From Actinomycetes bacterium (GTDB lineage: Bacteria > Actinomycetota > Acidimicrobiia > Acidimicrobiales > JAMCPL01): a stretch of 12,675 bases of DNA. Both the position numbers and the translations under genes were made by a program. The notes beneath the pieces are model-generated. The model was given only the letters and a program-made list of their open reading frames with translations, had not been told where the DNA came from and ran no database searches. The number at the start of each line of letters is the position of its first letter. Position 1 is the first letter of the stretch. This document shows positions 5,901 through 12,593 of the stretch, piece after piece. The stretch covers positions 1 through 12,675 of the forward strand of contig JAJZWK010000041.1 of NCBI GenBank assembly GCA_021846725.1. Reading direction: 5' to 3'.

Positions 5901-7526
5901 CTAGAAGTCTTCCATTCCTCCACCAGCTGGCATAGCCGGAGCCTTTTCTTCTGGCTTGTCTACTATGACAGATTCCGTGGTAAGGAATAATGCTGCTATC
6001 GATGCGGCGTTTTGAAGAGCGGAACGGGTAACCTTAGCAGCATCTATCACTCCTGCCTTGAACAGATCCTCATAGACACCGGTAGCTGCATTAAGGCCTT
6101 CAGCATTGCCCGGCAAGTTGCGCACTTTGTCTACCACAACCCCGCCTTCTAGGCCAGCATTGACCGCAATCTGCTTCAATGGCTCTTCTACTGCCCTGGC
6201 TACGATGCGTGCTCCCGTGGACTCATCACCCTCCAGCTTCTCTGCCTTCTCCAAAATGGCTTTTTGTGCACGAAGCAGTGCAACTCCTCCACCGGGAACC
6301 ACTCCTTCTTCGATTGCAGCCTTGGTGGTAGATACTGCATCCTCTATACGATGCTTTTTCTCCTTAAGCTCCACCTCAGTAGCAGCACCTACCTTTATAA
6401 CCGCAACTCCACCTGACAACTTGGCCAGACGTTCCTGCAACTTCTCCCTGTCATAGTCAGAATCGGTATTCTCTATTTCAGCCTTGATCTGGTTTATACG
6501 ACCTTTAATATCTTCATCAGAACCAGCTCCCTCTACAATAGTGGTCTCATCCTTGGTGACCACCACCTTGCGAGCCTTACCCAGCAGATCCAGCGATACA
6601 CTGTCCAGCTTCAGACCTATCTCTTCACTGATGACCTCACCTCCGGTCAGTATTGCCATGTCGTTCAACATGGCCTTACGGCGCTCACCAAAACCAGGTG
6701 CCTTGACAGCTACACTCTTGAACGTTCCTCTTATCTTGTTTACCACCAAGGTAGCCAGGGCTTCACCTTCGACATCCTCTGCTATGATCACGAGCGGCTT
6801 ACCGGTCTGCATGACCTTCTCAAGAACTGGCAACAGATCACGTACTGCCGAAATCTTACTGCCTACAAAAAGCACGTAAGGATCCTCCAATACGACCTCC
6901 ATCCTCTCTGGATCGGTCACAAAGTATGGGGATATGTATCCCTTGTCAAAACGCATACCTTCCACCAGATCCATTTCCATCCCAAAGGTCTGCGACTCCT
7001 CTACGGTGATCACACCATCTTTACCCACCTTGTCAATCGCCTCAGCAATCATCTCACCTATCTCACTGTCGGCAGCAGATATGGCAGCTACCTGAGATAT
7101 CTGATCCTTGGAATCTGTTTCTCTGGCTATAGAGTGCACCGAATCAATTGCCGTCTCCACAGCCGCTTCTATTCCCTTCTTCAACGACATTGGATTAGCA
7201 CCTGCAGCCACATTACGTAGACCCTCATGAACCATCGCCCAAGCTAGAACGGTAGCGGTAGTAGTACCATCACCAGCTACATCGTCGGTCTTCTTGGCGA
7301 CTTCCTTGACCAACTCCGCACCTACTTTTTCAAATGGGTCTTCCAGCTCGATCTCCTTGGCTATGGATACTCCGTCATTGGTGATAGTAGGAGCGCCCCA
7401 TTTCTTGTCCAAGACAACGTTTCTGCCCTTTGGCCCTAATGTCACTCTAACGGCATCTGCTAGTTTGTTCATGCCCTCCTCCAGTGCCCTACGAGCCTGC
7501 TCATCAAATGTAATCAATTTTGGCAT
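5901..7526 (-). CDS. groEL: Chaperonin GroEL (Hsp60)
   Basis: This is a full-length 541-residue group I chaperonin. It forms double seven-membered rings in the cytosol and folds proteins with GroES using ATP. Seen: start MPKLITFDEQARRALEEGMN, TLGPKGRNV, the ATP-site GDGTTTATVL, the apical domain with KAPGFGERRKAML, RIEDAVSTTKAAIEEG with the catalytic Asp of the family, and VVPGGGVALLRA. The ATG at 7526 is chosen because MPKLITFDE is the family's normal start and GAGGAG lies 6-7 nt upstream; an in-frame ATG at 7562 would add 12 unlikely residues. The C-terminus is short (MPAGGGMEDF) without the long Gly-Gly-Met repeats. groES is not adjacent. A CIRCE operator and promoter lie upstream and a strong terminator downstream, so this is a single-gene heat-shock unit. 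Confidence 0.98.
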   Translation of the reverse strand: MPKLITFDEQARRALEEGMNKLADAVRVTLGPKGRNVVLDKKWGAPTITNDGVSIAKEIELEDPFEKVGAELVKEVAKKTDDVAGDGTTTATVLAWAMVHEGLRNVAAGANPMSLKKGIEAAVETAIDSVHSIARETDSKDQISQVAAISAADSEIGEMIAEAIDKVGKDGVITVEESQTFGMEMDLVEGMRFDKGYISPYFVTDPERMEVVLEDPYVLFVGSKISAVRDLLPVLEKVMQTGKPLVIIAEDVEGEALATLVVNKIRGTFKSVAVKAPGFGERRKAMLNDMAILTGGEVISEEIGLKLDSVSLDLLGKARKVVVTKDETTIVEGAGSDEDIKGRINQIKAEIENTDSDYDREKLQERLAKLSGGVAVIKVGAATEVELKEKKHRIEDAVSTTKAAIEEGVVPGGGVALLRAQKAILEKAEKLEGDESTGARIVARAVEEPLKQIAVNAGLEGGVVVDKVRNLPGNAEGLNAATGVYEDLFKAGVIDAAKVTRSALQNAASIAALFLTTESVIVDKPEEKAPAMPAGGGMEDF

Positions 7527-7644
7527 TTTATTCTCCTCTTCCTTGTATCCTTTTTTAACCAATACTACTCACATAATTACCTCGCCCGCCCAATGAACAC
7601 CTCTGTCCAATAGGCTGCCGAGACACTAAACTAACTACTTGAGT

Positions 7645-7672
7645 ATTATACCAACTATTAGCACTCTAGCAG
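7645..7672 (-). promoter_or_regulatory. groEL promoter
   Basis: The minus strand has a perfect TATAAT (7645-7650) with a weaker -35 candidate CTGCTA (7667-7672) 16 bp upstream, inside the CIRCE element. Transcription would start near 7638, leaving a 5' leader of about 110 nt before the groEL ATG. Confidence 0.65.
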
Positions 7673-7684
7673 TTCGACTGCTAA
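7658..7684. promoter_or_regulatory. CIRCE operator (HrcA binding site)
   Basis: TTAGCACTC, nine bases, then GACTGCTAA match the CIRCE consensus (TTAGCACTC-N9-GAGTGCTAA) at all but one base. It overlaps the -35 side of the groEL promoter, so repression by HrcA that is lifted on heat shock is expected from the known system. Confidence 0.92.
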
Positions 7685-7702
7685 TAGTTAATCACTATTA
7701 AG

Positions 7703-7753
7703 ACGATTTTGCAAATCGTACCGTATTTACTGCCAGTATCGTATTTACTGCCA
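7703..7753. repeat. Small hairpin and 18-bp-period tandem repeat
   Basis: A perfect inverted repeat (ACGATTT-TGC-AAATCGT, 7703-7719) is followed by two copies of CGTATTTACTGCCA (7722-7735 and 7740-7753). They lie between the CIRCE site and the MITE-like element. No U-run follows the hairpin on either strand, so a terminator role is doubtful. Confidence 0.6.
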
Positions 7754-7756
7754 CAA

Positions 7757-7966
7757 CTAGTGGTCTGTCCCGTAAATAGTGTGACGCTATCTGGCAAGTC
7801 GGGGGCGCCATCTGACAAGGCCGAGAACGAAGGCGTAGCTGGAGCTACGTCTAGGATACGCAACAGTCCGGTGGACTGTTGCGGGACAGGCATGGCGAAG
7901 CACGTTACTCCAGGGGTATCATCTGGCTGGCGGGAAATCCTGGTTATTTGCGGGACAAACCACTAG
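7757..7966. mobile_element. MITE-like element with 23-bp terminal inverted repeats
   Basis: The ends 7757-7779 and 7944-7966 are inverted repeats matching at 20 of 23 positions; the shared core is CTAGTGGT-TGTCCCG-AAATA. Both outer ends are CTAG, so a target duplication of CTAG or TA is likely. The 210 bp between encode no transposase. Inside are hairpins (CGTAGCT-GG-AGCTACG at 7834-7849; GCAACAGTCC-GGT-GGACTGTTGC at 7860-7882), a 13-bp direct repeat (about 7785 and 7806, ATCTG-CAAG) and an internal CGGGACAG matching the terminal repeat. The structure fits a non-autonomous element moved by a transposase elsewhere. The family is not determined. Confidence 0.75.
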
Positions 7967-8241
7967 CAACCACCCGCCACTGCAGGAACTACGGAGATCG
8001 TTTGCCCATCCTGTACAGGTGTATCCAACCCATCAAGAAATCGTACATCTTCATCTGCCAAAAATACATTGACAAATCTCCTTAAATTACCCGCTTCGTC
8101 AAATAGTCTCTCTCCGATACCGGGGTACTTTGAGTCAAGCTCTTTCAAAGTTTCGCCTACGGTAGCTCCTGACAAAGATATCTCACCCAACCCGTCGGTA
8201 AGCTCTCTTAACTGTGATGGGATCCTGACTATGATGCTCAT
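7963..8241 (-). CDS. cysO: CysO/MoaD-like sulfur carrier protein
   Basis: This 92-residue beta-grasp protein is closest in pattern to CysO of mycobacteria: the FVNVFLADEDVRFLDGLDT stretch and the DGQTISVVPAVAGG tail. Such carriers are activated by an E1-like enzyme, take up sulfur as a C-terminal Gly-Gly thiocarboxylate and hand it to a PLP enzyme. Here one Cys follows Gly90-Gly91, so a metalloprotease of the Mec type may be needed to expose the diglycine, as known for some carriers. The ATG at 8241 has GGAG 8 nt upstream. The stop codon lies within the MITE-like inverted repeat. The gene follows the ThrC-family gene in the same direction after 148 bp. An alternative reading is a carrier for homocysteine or thiamine/molybdopterin sulfur transfer. 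Confidence 0.85.
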   Translation of the reverse strand: MSIIVRIPSQLRELTDGLGEISLSGATVGETLKELDSKYPGIGERLFDEAGNLRRFVNVFLADEDVRFLDGLDTPVQDGQTISVVPAVAGGC

Positions 8242-8300
8242 TTCATGCTCTCCTTTTTCTCTGCTCTATTTGCTTTCCTGTCGTTACACACCAATCTTTC

Positions 8301-8329
8301 ATTACCATATCAATCGTGCCATATGACAA
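8301..8329 (-). promoter_or_regulatory. Weak candidate promoter for the cysO-like gene
   Basis: TTGTCA (8324-8329) and GGTAAT (8301-8306) are 17 bp apart on the minus strand, 59 bp upstream of the ATG. The -10 matches at four of six bases. The gene could equally be co-transcribed with the upstream thrC-like gene. Confidence 0.3.
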
Positions 8330-8352
8330 CTTACATCGTTGCACGGTGTTTG

Positions 8353-8402
8353 CCCACAACCCTACCCCACAACCCTGCTCTGCAGTCCTCTACAACCCTG
8401 CC
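8353..8402. repeat. Triplicated thrC-tail motif
   Basis: CCCACAACCCTAC (8353-8365) and CCCACAACCCTGC (8366-8378) are head-to-tail copies. A third, CTACAACCCTGCC (8390-8402), contains the stop codon of the thrC-like gene. The repeats therefore copy the gene's last codons into its downstream region. Confidence 0.7.
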
Positions 8403-9634
8403 AGCCGTCCGGCCATTGCCTCTACAAATGCATCCATCTTTGGCGCAATAGTAACCGTAGGATGCACCGAGCTCGTCAAAGCTTCAACGGTCTTCAAGCC
8501 ATGACCAGTAATAAAAATAACCACCCTTTCATCCGGCCTGATAACGCCCTCGGATATCAGTTTGATCAACGAGGCAATCGTCACTCCACCAGCAGTCTCG
8601 GCAAAGATGCCCTCTGTCCTTGCCAGTATCTTTATCCCTTCAATAATCTCCTCATCTGTCACGCTTGCAAACGACCCTCCCGTAGAGCGGACAGTATCCA
8701 GGGCATACCATCCATCAGCCGGATTACCGATTGCAAGCGATTTAGCGATAGTATTTGGCTTCACCGGCCTTATAACATCCTTCCCCGATTTGAATGCCTC
8801 AGCTACAGGAGAGCAGCCAAGCGCCTGAGCACCAGAAATTCTGACATGAGGCTCTTCGTCGAGTAGACCTACGGCATACAGCTCTTTGAATCCCTTAGCA
8901 ATCTTGGTAAGCTGGCTACCAGATGCTACGGGAACCACGACATGATCAGGGGTATGCCACCCCATCTGCTCTGCCACTTCAAAGGCAAGCGTCTTGGAAC
9001 CTTCAGCATAATAAGGTCTGACATTTACATTGACAAAAGCCCAATCATCGTGTTCGCTGGTCAACTCGGCACATAGCCTGTTCACGTCATCATAATTTCC
9101 ATCCACTGCCACCAAATGACCACCATAGACTGCAGTAGTCACTACCTTTGCTACTTCCAAGTCATGTGGAATAAACACCAATGACTCTATACCGGCACGG
9201 GCAGAGTGCGCAGCTACCGCATTTGCCAAATTGCCTGTAGATGCACAGGCTACCACCTTGAATCCAAGCTCACGCGCCTTTGCCAACGACACAGAGACTA
9301 CTCGATCCTTGAATGAGCCAGTAGGGTTGGCAGTGTCGTTCTTCACCCATAGAGATGGCAATCCCAATTCAGCCCCCAGGCGTTCCGCTCTGACCAGTGG
9401 AGTAAACCCAGTTCCCATAGACAGATTGTCATCACCCTCTACTGGCAACAACGCAGAGTAGCGCCAGATGCTTCGTGGGCCAGCTTCAATTGACTCCCTA
9501 CTGATACTACCCTTTATTGCGTCGTAATCGTAGTCCACTTCAAGTGGACCAAAACAGAAATCACATACGTGTAAAGCCTTTGCGGGGTACATTCTCCCGC
9601 ATTCCTTGCACTTCAGTCCAGTGATAAATTCCAT
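8390..9634 (-). CDS. thrC: Threonine synthase-family PLP enzyme with zinc ribbon
   Basis: This 414-residue enzyme belongs to the threonine synthase family, which converts O-phosphohomoserine to threonine with PLP. Seen: an N-terminal zinc ribbon with C9-x2-C12-x11-C24-x2-C27, a GFTPLV motif, NPTGSFKDR with Lys109 as the PLP Schiff-base lysine, ASTGNLANAVAAH for phosphate/cofactor contacts, VPVASGSQLTK, and ITGHGLK near the end. The ATG at 9634 has GAGGAG 7 nt upstream. A SAM-I riboswitch ends directly at that ribosome site, and a CysO-like sulfur carrier gene follows. Both are unusual for plain threonine synthesis, so a paralogous role in sulfur amino-acid formation should be considered. The fold and cofactor are certain; the exact product is not. 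Confidence 0.85.
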   Translation of the reverse strand: MEFITGLKCKECGRMYPAKALHVCDFCFGPLEVDYDYDAIKGSISRESIEAGPRSIWRYSALLPVEGDDNLSMGTGFTPLVRAERLGAELGLPSLWVKNDTANPTGSFKDRVVSVSLAKARELGFKVVACASTGNLANAVAAHSARAGIESLVFIPHDLEVAKVVTTAVYGGHLVAVDGNYDDVNRLCAELTSEHDDWAFVNVNVRPYYAEGSKTLAFEVAEQMGWHTPDHVVVPVASGSQLTKIAKGFKELYAVGLLDEEPHVRISGAQALGCSPVAEAFKSGKDVIRPVKPNTIAKSLAIGNPADGWYALDTVRSTGGSFASVTDEEIIEGIKILARTEGIFAETAGGVTIASLIKLISEGVIRPDERVVIFITGHGLKTVEALTSSVHPTVTIAPKMDAFVEAMAGRLAGL

Positions 9635-9645
9635 ATCCAATCTCC

Positions 9646-9747
9646 TCATCATCGGTCGGGCATTGGCACCAGTATTCCTGTCTATAGACAGCAACACAGG
9701 TTGCCGCGGCTTCACAGGGCCCGTCCCTCAGCCGCTCTGGATGATGA
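9646..9747 (-). ncRNA. SAM-I (S-box) riboswitch aptamer
   Basis: The minus strand carries the conserved core GCTGAGGGACGGGCCC, then GTGAAGCC, GCGGCAACC, a hairpin CTGTC-TATA-GACAG and GGTGCCAATGCCC. Helix P1 is TCATCATC (9740-9747) paired with GATGATGA (9646-9653). The matches cover the kink-turn, P2, J3/4 and P4 side of the known S-box consensus. The P1 3' strand is immediately followed by GGAG (9642-9645), the thrC ribosome site, and there is no terminator U-run. Control is therefore probably translational: SAM binding stabilises P1 beside the ribosome site and lowers translation. Confidence 0.93.
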
Positions 9748-9796
9748 CAGCTGGATGACCTACGGTAATTTAGCACTTCATCCAAGTGTCTCTTTC

Positions 9797-9825
9797 ATTA
9801 TAGCATACAACAAAGACAGTGCTAA
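9797..9825 (-). promoter_or_regulatory. Promoter of the riboswitch-thrC unit
   Basis: TTAGCA (9820-9825), a 17-bp spacer and a perfect TATAAT (9797-9802) lie on the minus strand about 50 bp upstream of the aptamer. The -35 box is inside the tandem 16-bp repeat at 9818-9849. Confidence 0.7.
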
Positions 9826-9849
9826 TTCGCTCAAGTGCTAATTCGCTCA
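9818..9849. repeat. Exact 16-bp tandem repeat over the thrC -35 box
   Basis: AGTGCTAATTCGCTCA occurs twice head to tail (9818-9833 and 9834-9849). Each copy contains AGTGCTAA, eight bases of a CIRCE half-site, and an opposed TTAGCACTT lies at about 9770-9778. Spacing does not fit CIRCE. It may be an operator or a by-product of duplicated pheA-tail sequence. Confidence 0.75.
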
Positions 9850-10001
9850 GGACTGGATAGACAGAACCGTATAGACAAGACTAAATGAACTGGATAGACG
9901 CCGAGCCTACGAGAGCACTCCCACAAGTACCACAGCAAAGACAATAACCACTACTCGCTCAAAACTGGATAGACACCGAGCCTACGAGACCACTCTACAA
10001 G
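9850..10001. repeat. Duplicated copies of the pheA 3' end
   Basis: The 39 bp at 9963-10001, which encode the last part of PheA, recur at 9888-9927 with few differences (shared core CCGAGCCTACGAGA). The short motif ACTGGATAGAC also recurs at 9852. On the minus strand the first copy reads CSRRLGVYPV against WSRRLGVYPV in the gene, and the third reads VYPVLSE followed by further codons instead of the stop. Confidence 0.75.
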
Positions 10002-10781
10002 GCTGTTCCCCTCATGCCATACCTCATCGAGCAGGTCAGGATTTCCGACTATGTCTATCCAAAATCTATAAGCAAACGAAGTTCCTGGCCTTGGACGAGA
10101 CTCCACCTTAGACAAATTCAATCCTGTCCTGCGGTACAACTCCAGGTATGAGACTAAAGCACCCGGCTTGTCTGGAACATCAAAAATGATAGTAGCCTTC
10201 GTCTTATGGAGTGGCGAAGGTATATCTATAGCCGATTGACTCAACAGCCAAAATCTGGTTCGGTTCCCAGCATGATCCTGTATGCCACTCCTTACGATTT
10301 TCAGACCATAAATATCAGCTACTCTGGGACTGGCTATTACAGCTAAATCTTCCTCTCTGGAATCCAGCAACTCCTGTGCGCTTCCAGCAGTATCCAAAGC
10401 TACTTCGACCACAAAGCCATGCTCCTCGCAAAATACTTGGCTCTGCATAAGAGCCTGATGATGAGAGCGTACCCTGCGTATACGCGATATATCGTCGTGT
10501 CCATAAGCCATAAGAGCCAATTCTACCGGCTGAACAGCCTCAGCCCAGATAGAAGCAGGAGAGACGGTCAACAGATCAAGTACGTCATATACGGGCCCCC
10601 TGTATGCATTTTCTATGGGCAATAAAGCTATCGCCTGGGGATCGTCATTCAATGCTTTGAATACATCTTTAAAGGTTCTAAGGCCTACCGGAGTGGAGCC
10701 AGGCCAATGTCTAAGTATCGCAGCCTCACTAAAAGCCCCGGGAGAGCCTTGATAGTAAACAGTCTCAGGATCGTTAAGCAA
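9951..10781 (-). CDS. pheA: Prephenate dehydratase
   Basis: This 276-residue protein converts prephenate to phenylpyruvate in phenylalanine synthesis in the cytosol. Seen: YYQGSPGAFSEAA at the start, PIENAYRG (55-62), SHHQALMQSQ, NRTRF (173-177, with the catalytic TRF motif), then a C-terminal ACT domain with ATIIFDVPDKPGAL and the ESRP motif (227-230) that binds phenylalanine for feedback inhibition. The length is normal for a single-function enzyme. The start is TTG at 10781, the only option because TAA precedes it in frame; AGGTGA just upstream serves as ribosome site. It begins 3 nt after the nuoN stop, so it is probably read from the same mRNA and coupled to it. The 3' end of the gene is repeated downstream. 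Confidence 0.95.
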   Translation of the reverse strand: MLNDPETVYYQGSPGAFSEAAILRHWPGSTPVGLRTFKDVFKALNDDPQAIALLPIENAYRGPVYDVLDLLTVSPASIWAEAVQPVELALMAYGHDDISRIRRVRSHHQALMQSQVFCEEHGFVVEVALDTAGSAQELLDSREEDLAVIASPRVADIYGLKIVRSGIQDHAGNRTRFWLLSQSAIDIPSPLHKTKATIIFDVPDKPGALVSYLELYRRTGLNLSKVESRPRPGTSFAYRFWIDIVGNPDLLDEVWHEGNSLVEWSRRLGVYPVLSE

Positions 10782-10784
10782 TTA

Positions 10785-12593
10785 TCACCTGATGAGCATC
10801 GTAGCCGCATGAGCCATAGCAGTAAGCGAGGCTGGTACAATACCGAAAAATAACGTGACTGCAGCACATATAGCTATTGCAACCGCAGTGCTAGGCGGCA
10901 GATAGATACCATCGTCTTCGTTCGGCGAAGTAGATGTATCTTCCATGTCGTCCATAAAAGTATCACCCTCGGCTGTCTCCATACTAGCTATTTTACTGGA
11001 TGCAACCCCTTCTACGGGATAGGCCACCGGTTGATCAGCTACACGCAGGTGTTCTGTCGGATCCTCCGATACCGTTCCCTTTGCACTGCTGCCAGCAGCA
11101 GATAAAGTTACAGAGACCGAAGACTCCATACCTGCAACTGATTCTTCTCCAAAAGCGGATGCAGCTACCCCTACGGGAACAGCCTCTTTCTCTGCAGGTT
11201 CATCCAACAGCCCACTGGAAGAGCCAGGCGTAGCGGTAGAAAACATGAGTAACACCACACGAAGATAGAAGAATGCTGCAATAGCAGCAGTAACCATAGC
11301 TACTACCGCAAGCCAAGTCACATGAGCACCTATAGACGCTGCCAGCACCTCCAGTTTTGCTATGAATCCGGTAGTAAGAGGTATACCAGCCTGGGCCAGG
11401 AGCATAAGGGCAAGTGCCCAGGCCAGCCATGGAGATCTCTGATGGAGTCCTCTGTAATTGGACAAATCGTGCGCACTATCAGAACTTCCGCCTACGACAC
11501 TTACGACGGCAAAACTACCCATGACCATAAAAGAATAGACAAATACATAGTACAAAGAAGCTGAGACACCCGCCGTCGAAGCAGCAGCCAGACCCAGTAA
11601 GATGAAACCGGCATGGTTTATGGAGGAGTATGCAAGCATGCGCTTTATATCCTTCTGGACAAGAGCCATCACCGCACCGAGAATCAACGTTGCCGCTGCA
11701 ATGATCCATATAGCCGGCTGCCAGTCAGAACGATAACTACCCAGAGCCGAAATGAATATCCTCAGTAGCGCAGCAAATCCACCTATCTTTGCCACAGAAG
11801 CCATATATCCAGTTGCCGGACTGGGGGAACCCTGATAGACATCGGGTGCCCACATGTGAAACGGTACTGCGCCCACCTTGAAACAGAGACCTACCAGCAT
11901 CATCGCTATGCCAGCAAGTAACAATCCGTCGTGGAGTAAGATATTCTTGGACAGGTAGTTTGCAATCCCAGCAAGGTTCATGGTACCCGTAGCTCCATAA
12001 GTAAGAGCTATGCCGTAAAGGAATATAGCCGACGACAGCCCTCCCAGTATAAGGTATTTCAATGCAGCCTCGCCGGACTGCTTGCGTCGGTAATCATAAG
12101 CGGCAAGCACATAGAGGCCAATAGACATGATCTCCAATCCCAGAAACACCACTATCAGATCATTGGCCGCACCCATCAGCATTGCACCAGCCGCGGATAC
12201 CAGCGTAAGCATATAGATCTCAGGAGATACCCTACCCTGACGTCGAAGCCAACCTTCCTCCATAAGGGCAGCTACAACCACACTGGAGGAGACCAACACT
12301 GCCACCATTGAGCTCAGACCATCTACAACAAGACTGCTGTCAAAGGCAACATACGCACCATGTGGAGTTACCTGTACCCATTGATAAATACTGAAGCCCA
12401 ACGCCACACAGGCAGTCATGATCGTCCAACCCATAGCTGCCGTGTTGTTCATGGGTCGCCTGGACAGCGAAGTGAGCAACATGATAAATAGCGCTCCACC
12501 CAACAGGATAATCTCCGGCAAAATTGCCATATAATTTAGATGAGGCAACGTCAGCAGGGTGGCAGGAAACGTATTTAATGGTAAAGACATCAT
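10785..12593 (-). CDS. nuoN: NADH-quinone oxidoreductase subunit N with large hydrophilic insert
   Basis: This is a 602-residue proton-pumping membrane subunit of respiratory complex I. Seen: about 14 transmembrane helices; GLEIMSIGLYVLAAY with the conserved Glu153; LCFKVGAVPFHMWAPDVYQG with Lys239; AKIGGFAALLR with Lys269; QKDIKRMLAYSSINHAGF; and GFIAKLEVL with Lys413. These match the charged-residue channel of the family. Between the penultimate helix (about 428-452) and the last helix (about 568-590) lies an about 110-residue Ser/Glu/Ala/Val-rich hydrophilic insert (about 453-562). It makes the protein about 115 residues longer than the E. coli subunit. The start is ATG 12593, directly followed by a second ATG; GAGG lies 7 nt upstream. 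Its stop overlaps the pheA ribosome site. Confidence 0.95.
   Translation of the reverse strand: MMSLPLNTFPATLLTLPHLNYMAILPEIILLGGALFIMLLTSLSRRPMNNTAAMGWTIMTACVALGFSIYQWVQVTPHGAYVAFDSSLVVDGLSSMVAVLVSSSVVVAALMEEGWLRRQGRVSPEIYMLTLVSAAGAMLMGAANDLIVVFLGLEIMSIGLYVLAAYDYRRKQSGEAALKYLILGGLSSAIFLYGIALTYGATGTMNLAGIANYLSKNILLHDGLLLAGIAMMLVGLCFKVGAVPFHMWAPDVYQGSPSPATGYMASVAKIGGFAALLRIFISALGSYRSDWQPAIWIIAAATLILGAVMALVQKDIKRMLAYSSINHAGFILLGLAAASTAGVSASLYYVFVYSFMVMGSFAVVSVVGGSSDSAHDLSNYRGLHQRSPWLAWALALMLLAQAGIPLTTGFIAKLEVLAASIGAHVTWLAVVAMVTAAIAAFFYLRVVLLMFSTATPGSSSGLLDEPAEKEAVPVGVAASAFGEESVAGMESSVSVTLSAAGSSAKGTVSEDPTEHLRVADQPVAYPVEGVASSKIASMETAEGDTFMDDMEDTSTSPNEDDGIYLPPSTAVAIAICAAVTLFFGIVPASLTAMAHAATMLIR

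Noticed and set aside
7703..7719. Hairpin as a terminator of the sulfur-carrier transcript
   Set aside because: The 7-bp AT-rich stem has no U-run on the minus strand, so it is too weak to call.
7681..7893. 70-codon minus-strand ORF between groEL and the sulfur-carrier gene
   Set aside because: It crosses the MITE-like inverted repeat and its internal hairpins, with no protein-like features; explained by the mobile element.
8339..8866. 175-codon plus-strand ORF
   Set aside because: It is antisense to the conserved thrC-family gene and has no motif.
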